NCBI RefSeq assembly: GCF_004402375.1
Contig: NZ_SOGJ01000011.1
Location: 248,001-312,000, forward strand
Length of the DNA stretch: 64,000 nt
Source of the DNA: Cryobacterium breve
Lineage (GTDB): Bacteria > Actinomycetota > Actinomycetes > Actinomycetales > Microbacteriaceae
Direction: 5' to 3'
The notes under the pieces are model-generated. The model searched no databases and had not been told where the DNA came from. It saw only the letters and a program-made list of their open reading frames with translations. Shown piece by piece: positions 32,252 through 43,189 of the stretch. Positions within the stretch are counted from its first letter, which is position 1; each line of letters begins with the position of its first letter. The translations under genes were made by a program, and so were the position numbers.

Positions 32252-33004
32252 CACCGGGTTCGACAGCGTGCCAATACCAGGGACCTCGATCTGCACGGCG
32301 TCCCCATGCACAACGGAGGCGGACCGGTCGGGGGCGCCCATCAGGATAACGTCGCCCGGCAGCAGCGTGAAGACCTGGGAGACGAAGGACACCGTCTCGG
32401 CGACGGTGTGTTTGAGCAGGGCCGCCGTGCCCTTCTGGAAGACGTCACCGTTGATGAGCGACTCCACGGTGAATGTGGTCCAGTCATACTCGGTGTCGAT
32501 GACCGGCCCGAGGGGGCAGAACGAGTCGAAGCCCTTGGCCCGGGTGAGGTGGCCGTCACGTTCCTGCAGGTCACGGGCGGTGACGTCGTTCGCAATCGTG
32601 TAGCCGAAGATAACGTCCTCTGCGTCGGCGACGGACACGTTCCGCGCGATCTTGCCGATCACGATCGCGAGTTCGCCCTCAACGTGCACGTTGCCCGACG
32701 ACACCGGCAGCACGATCGCGTCGCCGGGGCCGACCACGGAGGTGTTCGGCTTGAGGAAGAATTTCGGCTCGCCAGCATCGGCGGCGGCCTGCTCTGCCTC
32801 GTCGGCGAAGTAGGACCACGCCATGCCGACGATCTTGGAGCGCGGAATCACCGGGGCGAGCAGCTTCACGTCGCGCAGGGCTACCCGCTGCCCCGTGGGG
32901 TCATACCCGGCGAACATCGGGTCGCCCTTGAGCACCACGATCTCGTCGTCATCGATGATGCCGAACGCAATGAGCCCATCGACGCTGAACCGCGCGATCT
33001 TCAC
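32240..33004 (-). CDS. fumarylacetoacetate hydrolase family protein
   Basis: The 254-residue protein has the FAH C-terminal domain fold: KIVGMAWSYFADE, the metal-binding acidic cluster around VEGELAIVIG and YTIANDVTARDLQERD, and KGFDSFCPLGPVI. Family members are hydrolases or decarboxylases of 2-keto acids (for example 2-hydroxyhepta-2,4-diene-dioate isomerase, oxaloacetate decarboxylase). It overlaps ilvE by ATGA and is the last gene of the leuB-ilvE-FAH operon, which is a recurrent order in Microbacteriaceae. A role in removing damaged or side-product keto acids of branched-chain synthesis is possible but not shown. Confidence 0.9.
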   Translation of the reverse strand: MKIARFSVDGLIAFGIIDDDEIVVLKGDPMFAGYDPTGQRVALRDVKLLAPVIPRSKIVGMAWSYFADEAEQAAADAGEPKFFLKPNTSVVGPGDAIVLPVSSGNVHVEGELAIVIGKIARNVSVADAEDVIFGYTIANDVTARDLQERDGHLTRAKGFDSFCPLGPVIDTEYDWTTFTVESLINGDVFQKGTAALLKHTVAETVSFVSQVFTLLPGDVILMGAPDRSASVVHGDAVQIEVPGIGTLSNPVHRP

Positions 33005-34146
33005 GACTGTGCCGCCGGGGTGTCCAGGCGGGTGAGCCAGCCGTGGCGGTCGGGCAGCCGGCCGTACTGGATGTCAGTCAGCTCCTGACGCAGCGCCATC
33101 GTGATCTTGCCGGCGGGGGCATCCGGGTTGCCGATCGAGAGGTTCGGCCCCTTGAGCTGGGAGATCGGGGTGACGACGGCGGCCGTTCCGCAGGCGAATA
33201 CCTCGGTGATGGCACCGGATGCCACACCGTCCTGCCATTCTCCGAGAGTCACGTCGCGCTCCTCCACGGTCAGGCCCCGGTCCCGGGCGAGCTGCAGGAT
33301 GCTGTCCCGGGTGACGCCCTCCAGGATCGAACCGGTCAGGCGCGGGGTGACGAGCCTGTCGGTGCCGTGCACGAAGAACACGTTCATGCCGCCAAGCTCG
33401 TCGACGCGGCTGCTGGTCTCCCCGTCGAGGAAGAGCACCTGCGCGCATCCGTTGTCGTAGGCCTGCATCTGCGGCAGCAGGCTGGCGGCGTAGTTGCCAC
33501 CGCATTTGGCGGCACCGGTGCCGCCGCGGCCGGCGCGCGAGTACTCGGTCGAGAGCCAGATCTTGATCGGCGCCACGCCATCGGCGAAATACGCTCCGGC
33601 CGGGCTGGCGATCACGTAGTAGCCCACCTGGTGCGCGGCCCGAACGCCGAGGAAGCTCTCGTTGGCGATCATGAAGGGGCGCAGATAGAGACTCGTCTCC
33701 GGCGCGGAGGGAACCCAATCGCCGTCGACGGCGATGATCTGCCGGATGGATTCGATGAAGTCGGCCACGGACAGCTCCGGCAGAGCCAGGCGGCGGCCCG
33801 AGCGCTGCAGACGCTCTGCGTTCTTCTCCGGGCGAAAGGTCCAGATCGACCCGTCGGAGTGGCGGTAGGCCTTCAGCCCCTCGAATATTTCCTGGCCGTA
33901 GTGCAGAACCGAGGAGGCAGGGTCGAGCTGCAGGGGCCCGTAGGGCATGACGCGGGCGTTATGCCAACCCTTGTTGATGGTCCAGTCGATGGCGACCATG
34001 TGATCGGTGAACTTCTTGCCGAAGCCGGGGTCGGCGAGGATCTCCTCGCGTTCGACCGCCGTGCGGGACTCCGTAGACGGCGTGAGGCTGAACGTCAACG
34101 GAAACGTGGTGGTGCCGGATGTCTGGCCGACCTGTGTCTGGCTCAT
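33001..34146 (-). CDS. ilvE: branched-chain amino acid aminotransferase
   Basis: The 381-residue fold-type IV PLP enzyme carries out the last step of leucine, isoleucine and valine synthesis. Visible: [20 protein letters not shown], the catalytic lysine in [20 protein letters not shown], and [17 protein letters not shown]. The length matches class II BCATs. The ATG at 34146 shares ATGA with the leuB stop and the FAH gene overlaps its own end, so the three are translationally linked. Confidence 0.95.
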   Translation of the reverse strand: MSQTQVGQTSGTTTFPLTFSLTPSTESRTAVEREEILADPGFGKKFTDHMVAIDWTINKGWHNARVMPYGPLQLDPASSVLHYGQEIFEGLKAYRHSDGSIWTFRPEKNAERLQRSGRRLALPELSVADFIESIRQIIAVDGDWVPSAPETSLYLRPFMIANESFLGVRAAHQVGYYVIASPAGAYFADGVAPIKIWLSTEYSRAGRGGTGAAKCGGNYAASLLPQMQAYDNGCAQVLFLDGETSSRVDELGGMNVFFVHGTDRLVTPRLTGSILEGVTRDSILQLARDRGLTVEERDVTLGEWQDGVASGAITEVFACGTAAVVTPISQLKGPNLSIGNPDAPAGKITMALRQELTDIQYGRLPDRHGWLTRLDTPAAQS

Positions 34147-35216
34147 TGCATTCCCTTGTCTGTCAGTCGAGTCACGATGGCGTCGCCCACGGCGCTGGTG
34201 CTCCGAGGGATTCCGAGAGCCGCACGGGCCACGATGTCGGCTGTCACGGCGGCACTCACCCGGGCTGCGGCATCGGTGAGACCGAGGTGCGCCAGGAGCA
34301 GCGCCACTGAAAGGATGGCCGCCGTGGGGTCAGCCACTTGTTTGCCCGCGATGTCCGGTGCCGAACCGTGTACCGGCTCGAACATGCTGGGGAACCTGCC
34401 CTCGGGGTTGATGTTCCCGGAGGCCGCGAGACCGATGCCACCGCTGATTGCCGCCGCGAGATCGGTGAGGATGTCGCCGAAGAGGTTGTCCGTGACGATG
34501 ACGTCAAACCTACTCGGATTCGAGACCAGAAAAATCGTGGCCGCGTCGACGTGCAGGTAGTCGACCGTCACATCGGGGTATTCCGCCGCGACGGCGCTGA
34601 CTATCCGCTGCCAGAGGCTGCCTGCGAAGACGAGCACATTCGTCTTGTGCACGAGGGTGAGGTGGCGGCGCGGCCGGCCCTGCGCCTTCTCGAACGCGTA
34701 GCGCACCACGCGCTCCACGCCGAAGGCCGTGTTGACGGAGACCTCATTGGCAACCTCGTGGGTGGTGCCTTGGCGGATAGCCCCGCCGTTGCCGACGTAC
34801 GGGCCCTCCGTGCCTTCGCGAACGACGACGAAGTCGACGTTGCCTGGCGCCGCCAGCGGGCTGGGCACGCCGGGGAAGAGAACGCTCGGGCGCAGGTTCA
34901 CGTAGTGGTCAAGTGAGAAGCGCAGCTTCAGCAGCAGACCCCGCTCGATATTCGCGTTGACGAGGCGCGGATCCCCCGGCACACCGCCGACGGCGCCGAG
35001 AAGGATGGCGTCGTGACTCGCTATCGCCGTCAGGTCCTCATCGGTGAGCACATCGCCAGTCTCCAGGAACCGTGCGGCACCCAGAGAGAACCAGGTTGCG
35101 TCGAAAGAGACGTCATCGGCCGCGGTGGCCGCTTCGAGAACTTTGACCGCTTCGGCGACGACCTCGGGGCCGATCCCGTCGCCGGGGATGACAGCGAGCT
35201 TGATGAGAGGGGACAT
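34143..35216 (-). CDS. leuB: 3-isopropylmalate dehydrogenase
   Basis: From the ATG at 35216, with GGAG five bases upstream, the enzyme has 357 residues. It oxidises and decarboxylates 3-isopropylmalate in leucine synthesis using NAD. Motifs: [14 protein letters not shown] at the N-terminus, then [15 protein letters not shown] and [32 protein letters not shown] supplies metal ligands and [17 protein letters not shown] the NAD site. It leads the leuB-ilvE-FAH operon. A longer in-frame start at 35288 is not supported by a ribosome-binding site. Confidence 0.95.
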   Translation of the reverse strand: MSPLIKLAVIPGDGIGPEVVAEAVKVLEAATAADDVSFDATWFSLGAARFLETGDVLTDEDLTAIASHDAILLGAVGGVPGDPRLVNANIERGLLLKLRFSLDHYVNLRPSVLFPGVPSPLAAPGNVDFVVVREGTEGPYVGNGGAIRQGTTHEVANEVSVNTAFGVERVVRYAFEKAQGRPRRHLTLVHKTNVLVFAGSLWQRIVSAVAAEYPDVTVDYLHVDAATIFLVSNPSRFDVIVTDNLFGDILTDLAAAISGGIGLAASGNINPEGRFPSMFEPVHGSAPDIAGKQVADPTAAILSVALLLAHLGLTDAAARVSAAVTADIVARAALGIPRSTSAVGDAIVTRLTDKGMQ

Positions 35217-35318
35217 TCGACTCCGTATGTCTGGAAGTTGGCTGTAGATAAACCCTACTGCGACGGATCGAGTGTCTAAGCTGGACAACTCCTGACAACC
35301 AACAGAAAGCAGTCCCGC

Positions 35319-35570
35319 ATGAGTCTCGGATTGGGAATCTTCCTCCTCGTGGTCGGCGCCATCATGGTGTTTGCCCTCAACGTAACCGTCGAGTGGATGG
35401 ACATCGAGCTGGTCGGCTACATCCTGATGGGCGCCGGTGCCGCCATCATGATCATCGGCATCGTGCTGCTGACCCGCAAGCGCAGCAGCGTGACCACGAC
35501 CCGCAGCGCCGTCGACCCGGCCAGCGGCGAGCAGGTCACCTCGCAGAAGCGTTCCGTCGACGACGTCTGA
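35319..35570 (+). CDS. DUF6458-like two-helix membrane protein
   Basis: The 83-residue product has two helices, [18 protein letters not shown] at about 4-22 and a second at 32-52 ([20 protein letters not shown]), joined by a short EWMDIE turn, then a polar Ser/Thr-rich tail. This is the layout of the DUF6458 family found in actinobacteria, function unknown. GAAAGCAG lies before the ATG. It is divergent from leuB and convergent with the MFS exporter, with a long hairpin between. Confidence 0.85.
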   Translation: MSLGLGIFLLVVGAIMVFALNVTVEWMDIELVGYILMGAGAAIMIIGIVLLTRKRSSVTTTRSAVDPASGEQVTSQKRSVDDV

Positions 35571-35594
35571 GTCGTCTGAGTTCGCCGTCTTCGT

Positions 35595-35636
35595 GCCAGA
35601 GCCGGTGTCGATGAAGTTGTCGGCACGGGCTCTGGC
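35595..35636. terminator. bidirectional hairpin between DUF6458 and MFS genes
   Basis: GCCAGAGCC at 35595 pairs with GGCTCTGGC ending at 35636; inside, GTGTCG pairs with CGGCAC across one mismatch, making about 15 bp of stem around a 10-base loop. No T-run on either side. Its position in a convergent junction fits a shared terminator. Confidence 0.65.
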
Positions 35637-35666
35637 GCGCCCGCCGACCCAGCGCCGCTCAGCCGA

Positions 35667-37202
35667 TCAGGTGGCCTTGCGCAGGGTGACCAGTGCCACG
35701 AACGCCGCCGTCAGCACCAGGGCGGCCCCGATCCAGGCGGTGGGCCCGATTCCACTGGTGAAGGCCTCTCGAGCCGAGCCGAGCAACACCTCGGCCAGTC
35801 CGGAAGGCAATCCGTCGGCCACAGCCACCGCCCCGCCCAGCGTCTCTGCGGCCGCCGCGGACTGCTCCGCCGTGAGCGCTTCCGGCAGAACGACCGAACT
35901 GCGGTACGAAGCCGTCAGAATTGTGCCGAGAATGGTCGTGCCGAGAACGGCGCCCAGCTCGTACGCCGTTTCCCCGACAGCGGATGCCGCCCCCATCTTA
36001 TCCGCCGGGGCGTTCGCCACGATCAGCTCGTTCGACACCGTCTCGGCCGCGCCGATGCCGATCCCGAGGGCCACGAAAACGAGTGCGATGCCGGTCGCAT
36101 CGAGGTCGGCCCCGCCCAGCGCGGCGGCCGCGTAACCGCTGGCCGAAATAAGTAGCGCCACCGGAACGACGAGCCACGGACGCACGCGCCGGGCGATCGG
36201 CACGACCACGAGGCCAGACACGATCATGGCCACCAGCCCCGGCACAAGCACGAGGCCTGCCTCAAGCGGCGAGAGGGCCAGTACCAGCTGCAGGTACTGC
36301 GAAACGAAGAACAGCCCGCCGACGAGGGCCACCACACTGAGCAGATTCACGCCGATTGCCCCACTGAAGGCACCCTGGCGAAACAGTCCGAGGTCGATCA
36401 TCGGGTGGGTCAACCGAGGCTGGCGGCGCACGAAGAGGATACCGGCGGCCAGGCCGAGCGCGATCGGCCCGACCGAGAAGGGCGTTGCTCCGTGCTCGGC
36501 CACGGCCTTGATGCCATAGACGACCGGCAGCATGGTCGCCAGGGAGAGCACGATACTCGGGGCATCGATGCGTCCGGGGTTCGGGTCGCGGGACTCCGGC
36601 ACAAGCAGCGGCCCGAGAACCAGCAGCGGCACGAGCAGCGGCACGGCGAGCAGGAAGACGGACCCCCAGGCGAAGTGTTCCAGGAGAACGCCTCCCACCA
36701 CGGGGCCGAGCGCACTGCCGGCGGCGAAACCGCTTGCCCAGATGGCGATCGCCAGCCGGCGCTGGTTGCGGTCGGTGAACACGGACCGCAGCAGCGACAG
36801 TGTCGGCGGCATCAGCATGGCGCCGAAGAATCCCAGCACGGCCCGATCGAAGATGAGCCACTCGATGCTTGGGGCGAAGGCCGCCACCACAGATACCAGG
36901 CCAAAACCCGCCGAACCGATCAAGAGCAGCAGCCGCCGCCCGATCCGGTCGCCCAGGCTGCCCATGGCCACCAGAAGGCCGGCGAGCATGAGCGGGTAGA
37001 TGTCGATCACCCAGAGCAGCTGCGTGCCGGTGGGCCGCAGCGCTTCGGAGATGGCCGGCAGGGCGAGGTTGAGCACCGTGTTGTCGATCGAGACCAGAAG
37101 CACGGGCAGCATGAGCACGACGAGCGCCCACCACCGGCGGTGGGGGCTGATCACCGGGCTCAGGGCAACACTGGGGATGAAATCACGCACGGAATTCGAC
37201 AC
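35667..37202 (-). CDS. DHA2-type MFS drug exporter (14 helices)
   Basis: 511 residues with 14 predicted helices, matching the EmrB/QacA family. Features are LVSIDNTVLNLALPAIS in helix 1, LWVIDIYPLMLAGLLVAMGS and LGDRIGRRLLLL (motif A), and ASGFAAGSALGPVVGGVLLE (motif C, antiporter). It would export hydrophobic cations or drugs using the proton gradient. It is divergent from a TetR gene across 62 bases with a perfect palindrome. Not accompanied by an outer or membrane-fusion component, as expected for a Gram-positive. Confidence 0.9.
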   Translation of the reverse strand: MSNSVRDFIPSVALSPVISPHRRWWALVVLMLPVLLVSIDNTVLNLALPAISEALRPTGTQLLWVIDIYPLMLAGLLVAMGSLGDRIGRRLLLLIGSAGFGLVSVVAAFAPSIEWLIFDRAVLGFFGAMLMPPTLSLLRSVFTDRNQRRLAIAIWASGFAAGSALGPVVGGVLLEHFAWGSVFLLAVPLLVPLLVLGPLLVPESRDPNPGRIDAPSIVLSLATMLPVVYGIKAVAEHGATPFSVGPIALGLAAGILFVRRQPRLTHPMIDLGLFRQGAFSGAIGVNLLSVVALVGGLFFVSQYLQLVLALSPLEAGLVLVPGLVAMIVSGLVVVPIARRVRPWLVVPVALLISASGYAAAALGGADLDATGIALVFVALGIGIGAAETVSNELIVANAPADKMGAASAVGETAYELGAVLGTTILGTILTASYRSSVVLPEALTAEQSAAAAETLGGAVAVADGLPSGLAEVLLGSAREAFTSGIGPTAWIGAALVLTAAFVALVTLRKAT

Positions 37203-37238
37203 GGTTACGACTGCTTTCGGCTTCAGAGACGGATGCTG

Positions 37239-37254
37239 TACCGTCCAGACGGTA
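37239..37254. promoter_or_regulatory. TetR operator between MFS and tetR
   Basis: TACCGTCCAGACGGTA is a perfect inverted repeat of two 7-bp arms with a 2-base centre, ten bases before the tetR ATG and 37 bases before the MFS start. Similar ACCGTC palindromes are known operators of TetR regulators of MFS exporters. Confidence 0.7.
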
Positions 37255-37264
37255 TAGTAGCACC

Positions 37265-37858
37265 ATGACCTTCGACAGTGCAGCCCCGGCCACAGGGGCG
37301 CACCGCACCTCCCCCACGCGTGATCGCATCCTGGATGCGTTCGCGCAACTCCTCATCGACCAGGGCGAACGGGCGGCAACTCTTGACGCGGTTGCGGCGG
37401 CGGCCGCCCTTTCGAAGGGCGGTCTGCTCTATCACTTCGGCTCGAAGGACGCGCTCGTCGAGGGGCTCCTGGCCCGGCTCGACGCTCTCGTCGCCGACGA
37501 TGTGGAGCGGATACGAGCGGCCCCGGCCGGAGCAATCGACTATCTCATCCGCACGTCGATGAGCGAGGGAACGGCGCTGGACCAGTCGATTGGTGCGGCC
37601 GTGCGGCTGGCTCAGGGGGCGCATCCGCTGGCCAATGCCGCCTTGGCCTCAACTCGGCGCCAGTGGCTGAGCGTCATCGAGGAAGCGGTGGGAGACCCGG
37701 ACGTGGCCGAGGTGATCATGCTCGTCAGTGACGGGCTGTACTACGAATCCACCCTCGCGAGCCCCGGCCACCCCGCCGTCGACGACACATCGACGACGAG
37801 GCTGGACCGGTTGCTCGCGGTGATCGGTCGAATGACCGACGGAACCGCTATTCGGTGA
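37265..37858 (+). CDS. TetR-family repressor of the MFS exporter
   Basis: 197 residues. Helix-turn-helix at about 18-65: TRDRILDAFAQLLIDQGERA and LSKGGLLYHFGSKDALVEGL. The C-terminal TetR_C-type domain includes YLIRTSMSEGTALDQSIGAA. It begins just after the palindrome at 37239-37254, which probably mediates repression of itself and of the divergent exporter gene. Its 3' end overlaps the serA 3' end by 11 bases in convergent orientation, so antisense effects are possible. Confidence 0.88.
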   Translation: MTFDSAAPATGAHRTSPTRDRILDAFAQLLIDQGERAATLDAVAAAAALSKGGLLYHFGSKDALVEGLLARLDALVADDVERIRAAPAGAIDYLIRTSMSEGTALDQSIGAAVRLAQGAHPLANAALASTRRQWLSVIEEAVGDPDVAEVIMLVSDGLYYESTLASPGHPAVDDTSTTRLDRLLAVIGRMTDGTAIR

Positions 37859-39440
37859 TGGAGATTTCGATCATGGCCTCCGCCGAGATCGCGTCGCGCA
37901 CCTTCGCCAACAGGCTGGCCGGCACGGGCGAGTCGACCGTCAGCACGCTCAGCGCCTTGCCGCCGGCCACGTGGCGCGCGATCTGCATGCCGGCGATGTT
38001 GATCTCCGCGTCGCCGAACTCGCGGCCGTAGACGGCAACGATTCCCGGACGGTCCGTGTAGAGCATCACGATCAGGTGGTCGTCGAAGGGAACTTCGACG
38101 TCGTAGCCATTGATCTCGACGATCTTCTCGATCTGCTTGGAGCCGGTCAGGGTGCCGGACACCGAGACCTGCGAGCCGTCGGCCAGGGCGCCGCGCAGCG
38201 TGATGACGTTGCGGTACTCCGGCGATTCCTTATCGGTGATCATTCGCACGGCGACGCCGCGCTGCTCGGCGAGCAGCGGCGCGTTGACGTAGGACACGGT
38301 CTCGCTGACGACATTGGTGAAGATGCCCTTGAGCGCAGCCAGCCGAAGCACACTCACGTCGTATTCGGCGAGCTCTCCGCGAACCTCTACGTCGACGCTG
38401 GTCAGCGGGCTGTGGGCGCCGAGACCGGAGAACACCTGGCCGAGCTTTTCCACCAGCGGGATTCCGGGGCGCACGTACGGGTCGATGACACCGCCGGCCA
38501 CGTTGACCGCATCGGGCACAAGCTCCCCGGACAGGGCGAGGCGCACCGACTTGGCAACCGAGACGCCGGCTTTTTCCTGGGCCTCGTCGGTAGACGCACC
38601 GAGGTGGGGCGTGGTGATGATGTTGTCGAGCCCGAGCAGCTTCGACCCGGTCGGCGGCTCGTTGACGAACACGTCGAGGCCGGCGCCAGCAATCGTTCCG
38701 GCCATGAGGGCGTCGTAAAGGTCGTCCTCGTTGATGAGACCGCCGCGAGCCACATTCACGACGAACGCGGTGGGCTTCATCAGCTTGAACTGTTCGGCGC
38801 CGATCATGCCGTTGGTCTCGGGAGTCTTGGGCATGTGGATGGTGATGAAGTCCGACTGCGCGAGGAGCTCGTCGAGGCTGACCGGGTGCACGCCGAGCTG
38901 CTGGGCGCGGGCCGAGGTGATGTAGGGGTCATAGGCGATGATGTTCGTGCCGAAGGCCTGCATCCGCGCCGCGATGAGGGCACCTATCCGACCGAGGCCG
39001 ATGATGCCGATGGTCTTCTCGTAGAGCTCGACTCCGGTGTACTTGGAGCGCTTCCACTGTCCCTGGGCCAGGGCGCCGTGAGCGGCGGGGATGTGCCGGG
39101 CGAGGCTGATGATGTGACCGACGGTAAGTTCCGCTGCGGAAATAATGTTGGAGGTCGGGGCATTGACGACCATGACGCCCGCGGCCGTGGCCGCTTTAAT
39201 GTCGACATTGTCGAGGCCGACACCCGCGCGGGCGATGACCTTCAGCAGGGGTGCAGCGGCGATTGCCTCGGCGTCCACCTTTGTGGCGGAGCGCACCAGC
39301 ACGGCATGCGCAGTGGCCAGTTCGGCCAGTAGAGCGACTCGGTCGGTGCCATCTACGGAGCGAACCTCAAAGTCGGGCCCGAGGGCGTCGACGGTGGCAG
39401 GCGACAATTCTTCAGCGATAAGGACAACAGGTCTTGACAC
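37848..39440 (-). CDS. serA: D-3-phosphoglycerate dehydrogenase
   Basis: From the GTG at 39440, preceded by GGAGG at good spacing, the enzyme is 530 residues, the long actinobacterial type. It has a catalytic and NAD-binding domain at 1-315 (IGIIGLGRIGALIAARM, NVARGGLINEDDLYDALMAG, DVFVNEPP, TTPHLGASTDEAQ with the active His). An intervening allosteric substrate-binding domain follows at about 320-450, and a C-terminal ACT domain at 455-530 (LIVMLYTDRPGIVAVYGREF), which binds serine for feedback inhibition. It starts serine synthesis. It lies between the ilv and leu genes. Confidence 0.95.
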   Translation of the reverse strand: MSRPVVLIAEELSPATVDALGPDFEVRSVDGTDRVALLAELATAHAVLVRSATKVDAEAIAAAPLLKVIARAGVGLDNVDIKAATAAGVMVVNAPTSNIISAAELTVGHIISLARHIPAAHGALAQGQWKRSKYTGVELYEKTIGIIGLGRIGALIAARMQAFGTNIIAYDPYITSARAQQLGVHPVSLDELLAQSDFITIHMPKTPETNGMIGAEQFKLMKPTAFVVNVARGGLINEDDLYDALMAGTIAGAGLDVFVNEPPTGSKLLGLDNIITTPHLGASTDEAQEKAGVSVAKSVRLALSGELVPDAVNVAGGVIDPYVRPGIPLVEKLGQVFSGLGAHSPLTSVDVEVRGELAEYDVSVLRLAALKGIFTNVVSETVSYVNAPLLAEQRGVAVRMITDKESPEYRNVITLRGALADGSQVSVSGTLTGSKQIEKIVEINGYDVEVPFDDHLIVMLYTDRPGIVAVYGREFGDAEINIAGMQIARHVAGGKALSVLTVDSPVPASLLAKVRDAISAEAMIEISITE

Positions 39441-39537
39441 GAAAACGGATCCTCCAATAGCAGCAGCAGAAAACATGGCTTGCGCCGCGACCGTGGGGCG
39501 CCAGATAAAAGCACTCTATCGGCTGGAGAATGGGGTA

Positions 39538-39933
39538 ATGAGCAGCGTTACGTTCCCTGACCTTCAGTTCGCCCTCCGTATCGTGCTGGCGGTGGTCTTC
39601 ATCGGTGCCGGAATCACACACTTCGTTCCGCCCGTGGCACGCACAATGCGGGCGATGATCCCGCCACGACTGCGAACGACGGGGCTCCTCCGCCCTGCGA
39701 ACCTCGTCATCCTCACCGGGGTCTTCGAGATCGCCGGCGGGCTCGGACTGCTCTACCCACCCACGATTGTGGCGGCCGGCGCCTGCCTGATCGTCTTTCT
39801 GGCGGCGGTCTTCCCGGCCAATGCGTTCGCCTCGCGCTACCCGGACCGCTTCGGCGTGGCCGCGCTTCCCCTCGTGCCGCGCCTGATCGGCCAGCTCGTG
39901 CTGATGGGCCTGATCGCTACCGCGATCATCTGA
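39538..39933 (+). CDS. DoxX-family membrane protein
   Basis: From the ATG at 39538 (GGAG nine bases before) the product is 131 residues with four helices: LRIVLAVVFIGAGITHFVPP, then NLVILTGVFEIAGGLGLLYP, AGACLIVFLAAVFPANAFAS and LIGQLVLMGLIATAII. The order and the HF...E...G residues are typical of DoxX/MauE-like proteins, which have been linked to redox or thiol homeostasis, exact function unknown. The gene is divergent from serA. A much longer upstream frame to 39145 is antisense to serA and not used. Confidence 0.82.
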   Translation: MSSVTFPDLQFALRIVLAVVFIGAGITHFVPPVARTMRAMIPPRLRTTGLLRPANLVILTGVFEIAGGLGLLYPPTIVAAGACLIVFLAAVFPANAFASRYPDRFGVAALPLVPRLIGQLVLMGLIATAII

Positions 39934-39941
39934 GCGCGCGT

Positions 39942-40034
39942 GAACGACCAATTCGACGGAGATTTTGACTCAAACACCCTTATATGAGCCCAAACAGGCT
40001 GTTTGGAGCGAAATCTCCGTCGAATTCGTTCGGG
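39942..40034. repeat. convergent-junction palindrome, copy 2
   Basis: AATTCGACGGAGATTT (39950-39965) and AAATCTCCGTCGAATT (40011-40026) form a perfect 16-bp inverted repeat around a 45-base centre. Flanks GAACGACC and CGTTCGGGAC match the other copies. It lies between the DoxX gene (plus) and the small membrane protein genes (minus), again convergent. Confidence 0.88.
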
Positions 40035-40059
40035 ACGGGTTGCCGTTAGGCGCTCGGTG

Positions 40060-40428
40060 CTAGGCGAGCAGGCTGCCCGCGCCGAGGGTGAAGATGTTGG
40101 CGGCGATCACGGCGCTCAGGCAGATGCCCGCGAGGTACAGGGCCGCCTGTGGAAAGGGGCCGCGAAAGCGCCCGATCCACGCGGCGAACACGAAGACGAC
40201 GAGCGGCCCCAGGATGCCGATGAGCAGAACAACGATCCCGAATCCGCTCAGCTGGGAATCGAGGCTCTGGGCCAGGATATTCAGACCGACGAGGTTGCCG
40301 ACCCCCTCCCAGACGTCGTAGACGTAGAGGAGGCCGAACAATATCGCGATACCGGTCGAGACCCAGCGCGGCGTTCGCAGACGGGACACGGATCCGGACG
40401 CGGGCGTAGTCACAGGTGAATCGGTCAT
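40060..40428 (-). CDS. hypothetical membrane protein, second of a coupled pair
   Basis: The 122-residue product starts at the ATG 40428, which shares ATGA with the stop of the gene before. It has three helices: STGIAILFGLLYVYDVWEGV at about 25-45, then GIVVLLIGILGPLVVFVFAA and ALYLAGICLSAVIAANIFTL. I do not recognise a family. It is probably co-translated with the larger membrane protein upstream and may form a complex with it. Confidence 0.72.
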   Translation of the reverse strand: MTDSPVTTPASGSVSRLRTPRWVSTGIAILFGLLYVYDVWEGVGNLVGLNILAQSLDSQLSGFGIVVLLIGILGPLVVFVFAAWIGRFRGPFPQAALYLAGICLSAVIAANIFTLGAGSLLA

Positions 40429-40991
40429 GCGATGACTCCCGGTCCGGAGACGAACGACAGTGGGACGAGCAGGATGACGCCGATCAGGAGCCAGCCGAAC
40501 CGGGCTCGCGGGTGTGCGCGGGTGAGCCAGTACGTCACCGCGAACCACACCGCCGGCGCCGCCACGGCCAGCCACAGGCCGAGCGTGAACATGAACTCGG
40601 AGACCACGTCGGAGGTCGGGGTCTGGATGCGACCCGCGCCGATGAACCAGCCGATCGTGTAGAGCAGGTAGATTCCCCCGAAGATGCCCAGCGAGACCAG
40701 GGCCAGTGAGCTCGTGGCCGCACGGGTCGCGGCGGCGTCGGCCGCCGCCTGCGCCTCGACAGCGGATGCCGGACCGGTCACGGTCCATCCCTCCGGCGGT
40801 TCGCCCGAGCCGTCGGCCGCGGAGACACCGGCGGGGTCGGCACCGGGCGCCAGGACTGCTCCGGAAGCGGGCTCGGCGGGGCGGGCGTGCTCGGCGGCCC
40901 CGGCCTCGTCCCCGGAGACGAGTGTGGGGTCGTCGTCGCCGGCCCAGCCCAGGGCGTCGTCCCGGTCGCGTTCGGAGGGTCCAGAAGTCAT
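40425..40991 (-). CDS. hypothetical membrane protein with disordered N-terminus
   Basis: 188 residues from the ATG at 40991. Residues 1-90 are acidic, Ala/Pro/Gly-rich and probably disordered. Residues about 90-188 have three helices (LALVSLGIFGGIYLLYTIGW, FMFTLGLWLAVAAPAVWFAV, FGWLLIGVILLVPLSFVSGP). This layout is common in Microbacteriaceae proteins annotated only as hypothetical. It precedes the 122-residue membrane protein with a 4-base overlap. Confidence 0.7.
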   Translation of the reverse strand: MTSGPSERDRDDALGWAGDDDPTLVSGDEAGAAEHARPAEPASGAVLAPGADPAGVSAADGSGEPPEGWTVTGPASAVEAQAAADAAATRAATSSLALVSLGIFGGIYLLYTIGWFIGAGRIQTPTSDVVSEFMFTLGLWLAVAAPAVWFAVTYWLTRAHPRARFGWLLIGVILLVPLSFVSGPGVIA

Positions 40992-41556
40992 CTGACCAGC
41001 GTACCGATCTGTCACACGGCTGCGGCGCACACTATCGGCTGATCACGACTTTCAGAGCTTTTGCTGACGGAGCCAGAGAAGGTGCGATCCCCCTTCGATA
41101 TCTGGTCGCGCCGGAACCGCCGTGTGGCTTCCGTGTCGTCCGGAACCTTCTTCTGCGCCACGAGTTCCAGAAGCCTGGGCCGGGACATCCGCTGCGCCGC
41201 GGGGCGAACCCGACCACCATGAACGATGCGTCGCCCTAGATCCCGTCGGGGCCGGTCGATCATGCCGTTCCGGACTTGCCTGGCGTAACTGCTTGCGGAA
41301 TCGCCGGCCGCGATCAGGTGACCGGAAACCTTCCTCGGCAGGTCGTTCACCTCATGGCACCAGCGAGGCTGGCACCGCCGGCGTGTCAACGCCCCAGGCA
41401 GAATCGCCTACGATTGCCGTTGGCGGAGCCTGTCTGGCCGCGCGGAGGGCAGCGACGGCGGCCCGGGTCATCCGCTGGGGACTATGCCAGACAGCTTCAT
41501 CGGGCAGGGCAAGCAACCGAAGGCATACCCTGGTCCACCGGCACTCTCAATACGGC
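40992..41556. other. about 560 bp without a convincing gene
   Basis: Overlapping frames on both strands (for example 41012-41389 minus and 41122-41610 plus) lack start signals and recognisable motifs and are rich in Arg and Pro. The minus-strand piece around SRPRLLELVAQKKVPDDTEA may be a remnant of something, but I cannot name it. Confidence 0.45.
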
Positions 41557-41587
41557 AGCGGGACCGATCGAGTAGATCGGCCCCGCT
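41557..41587 (-). terminator. hairpin downstream of ilvC
   Basis: A 13-bp stem (AGCGGGGCCGATC / GATCGGTCCCGCT, one G-U pair on the minus strand) with the 5-base loop TACTC, about 20 bases after the ilvC stop. There is no T-run, as is usual for many high-GC actinobacterial terminators. Confidence 0.7.
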
Positions 41588-41606
41588 GGTCGTACGCGCG
41601 TGAGTG

Positions 41607-43186
<1,580 letters not shown>

Positions 43187-43189
43187 GGG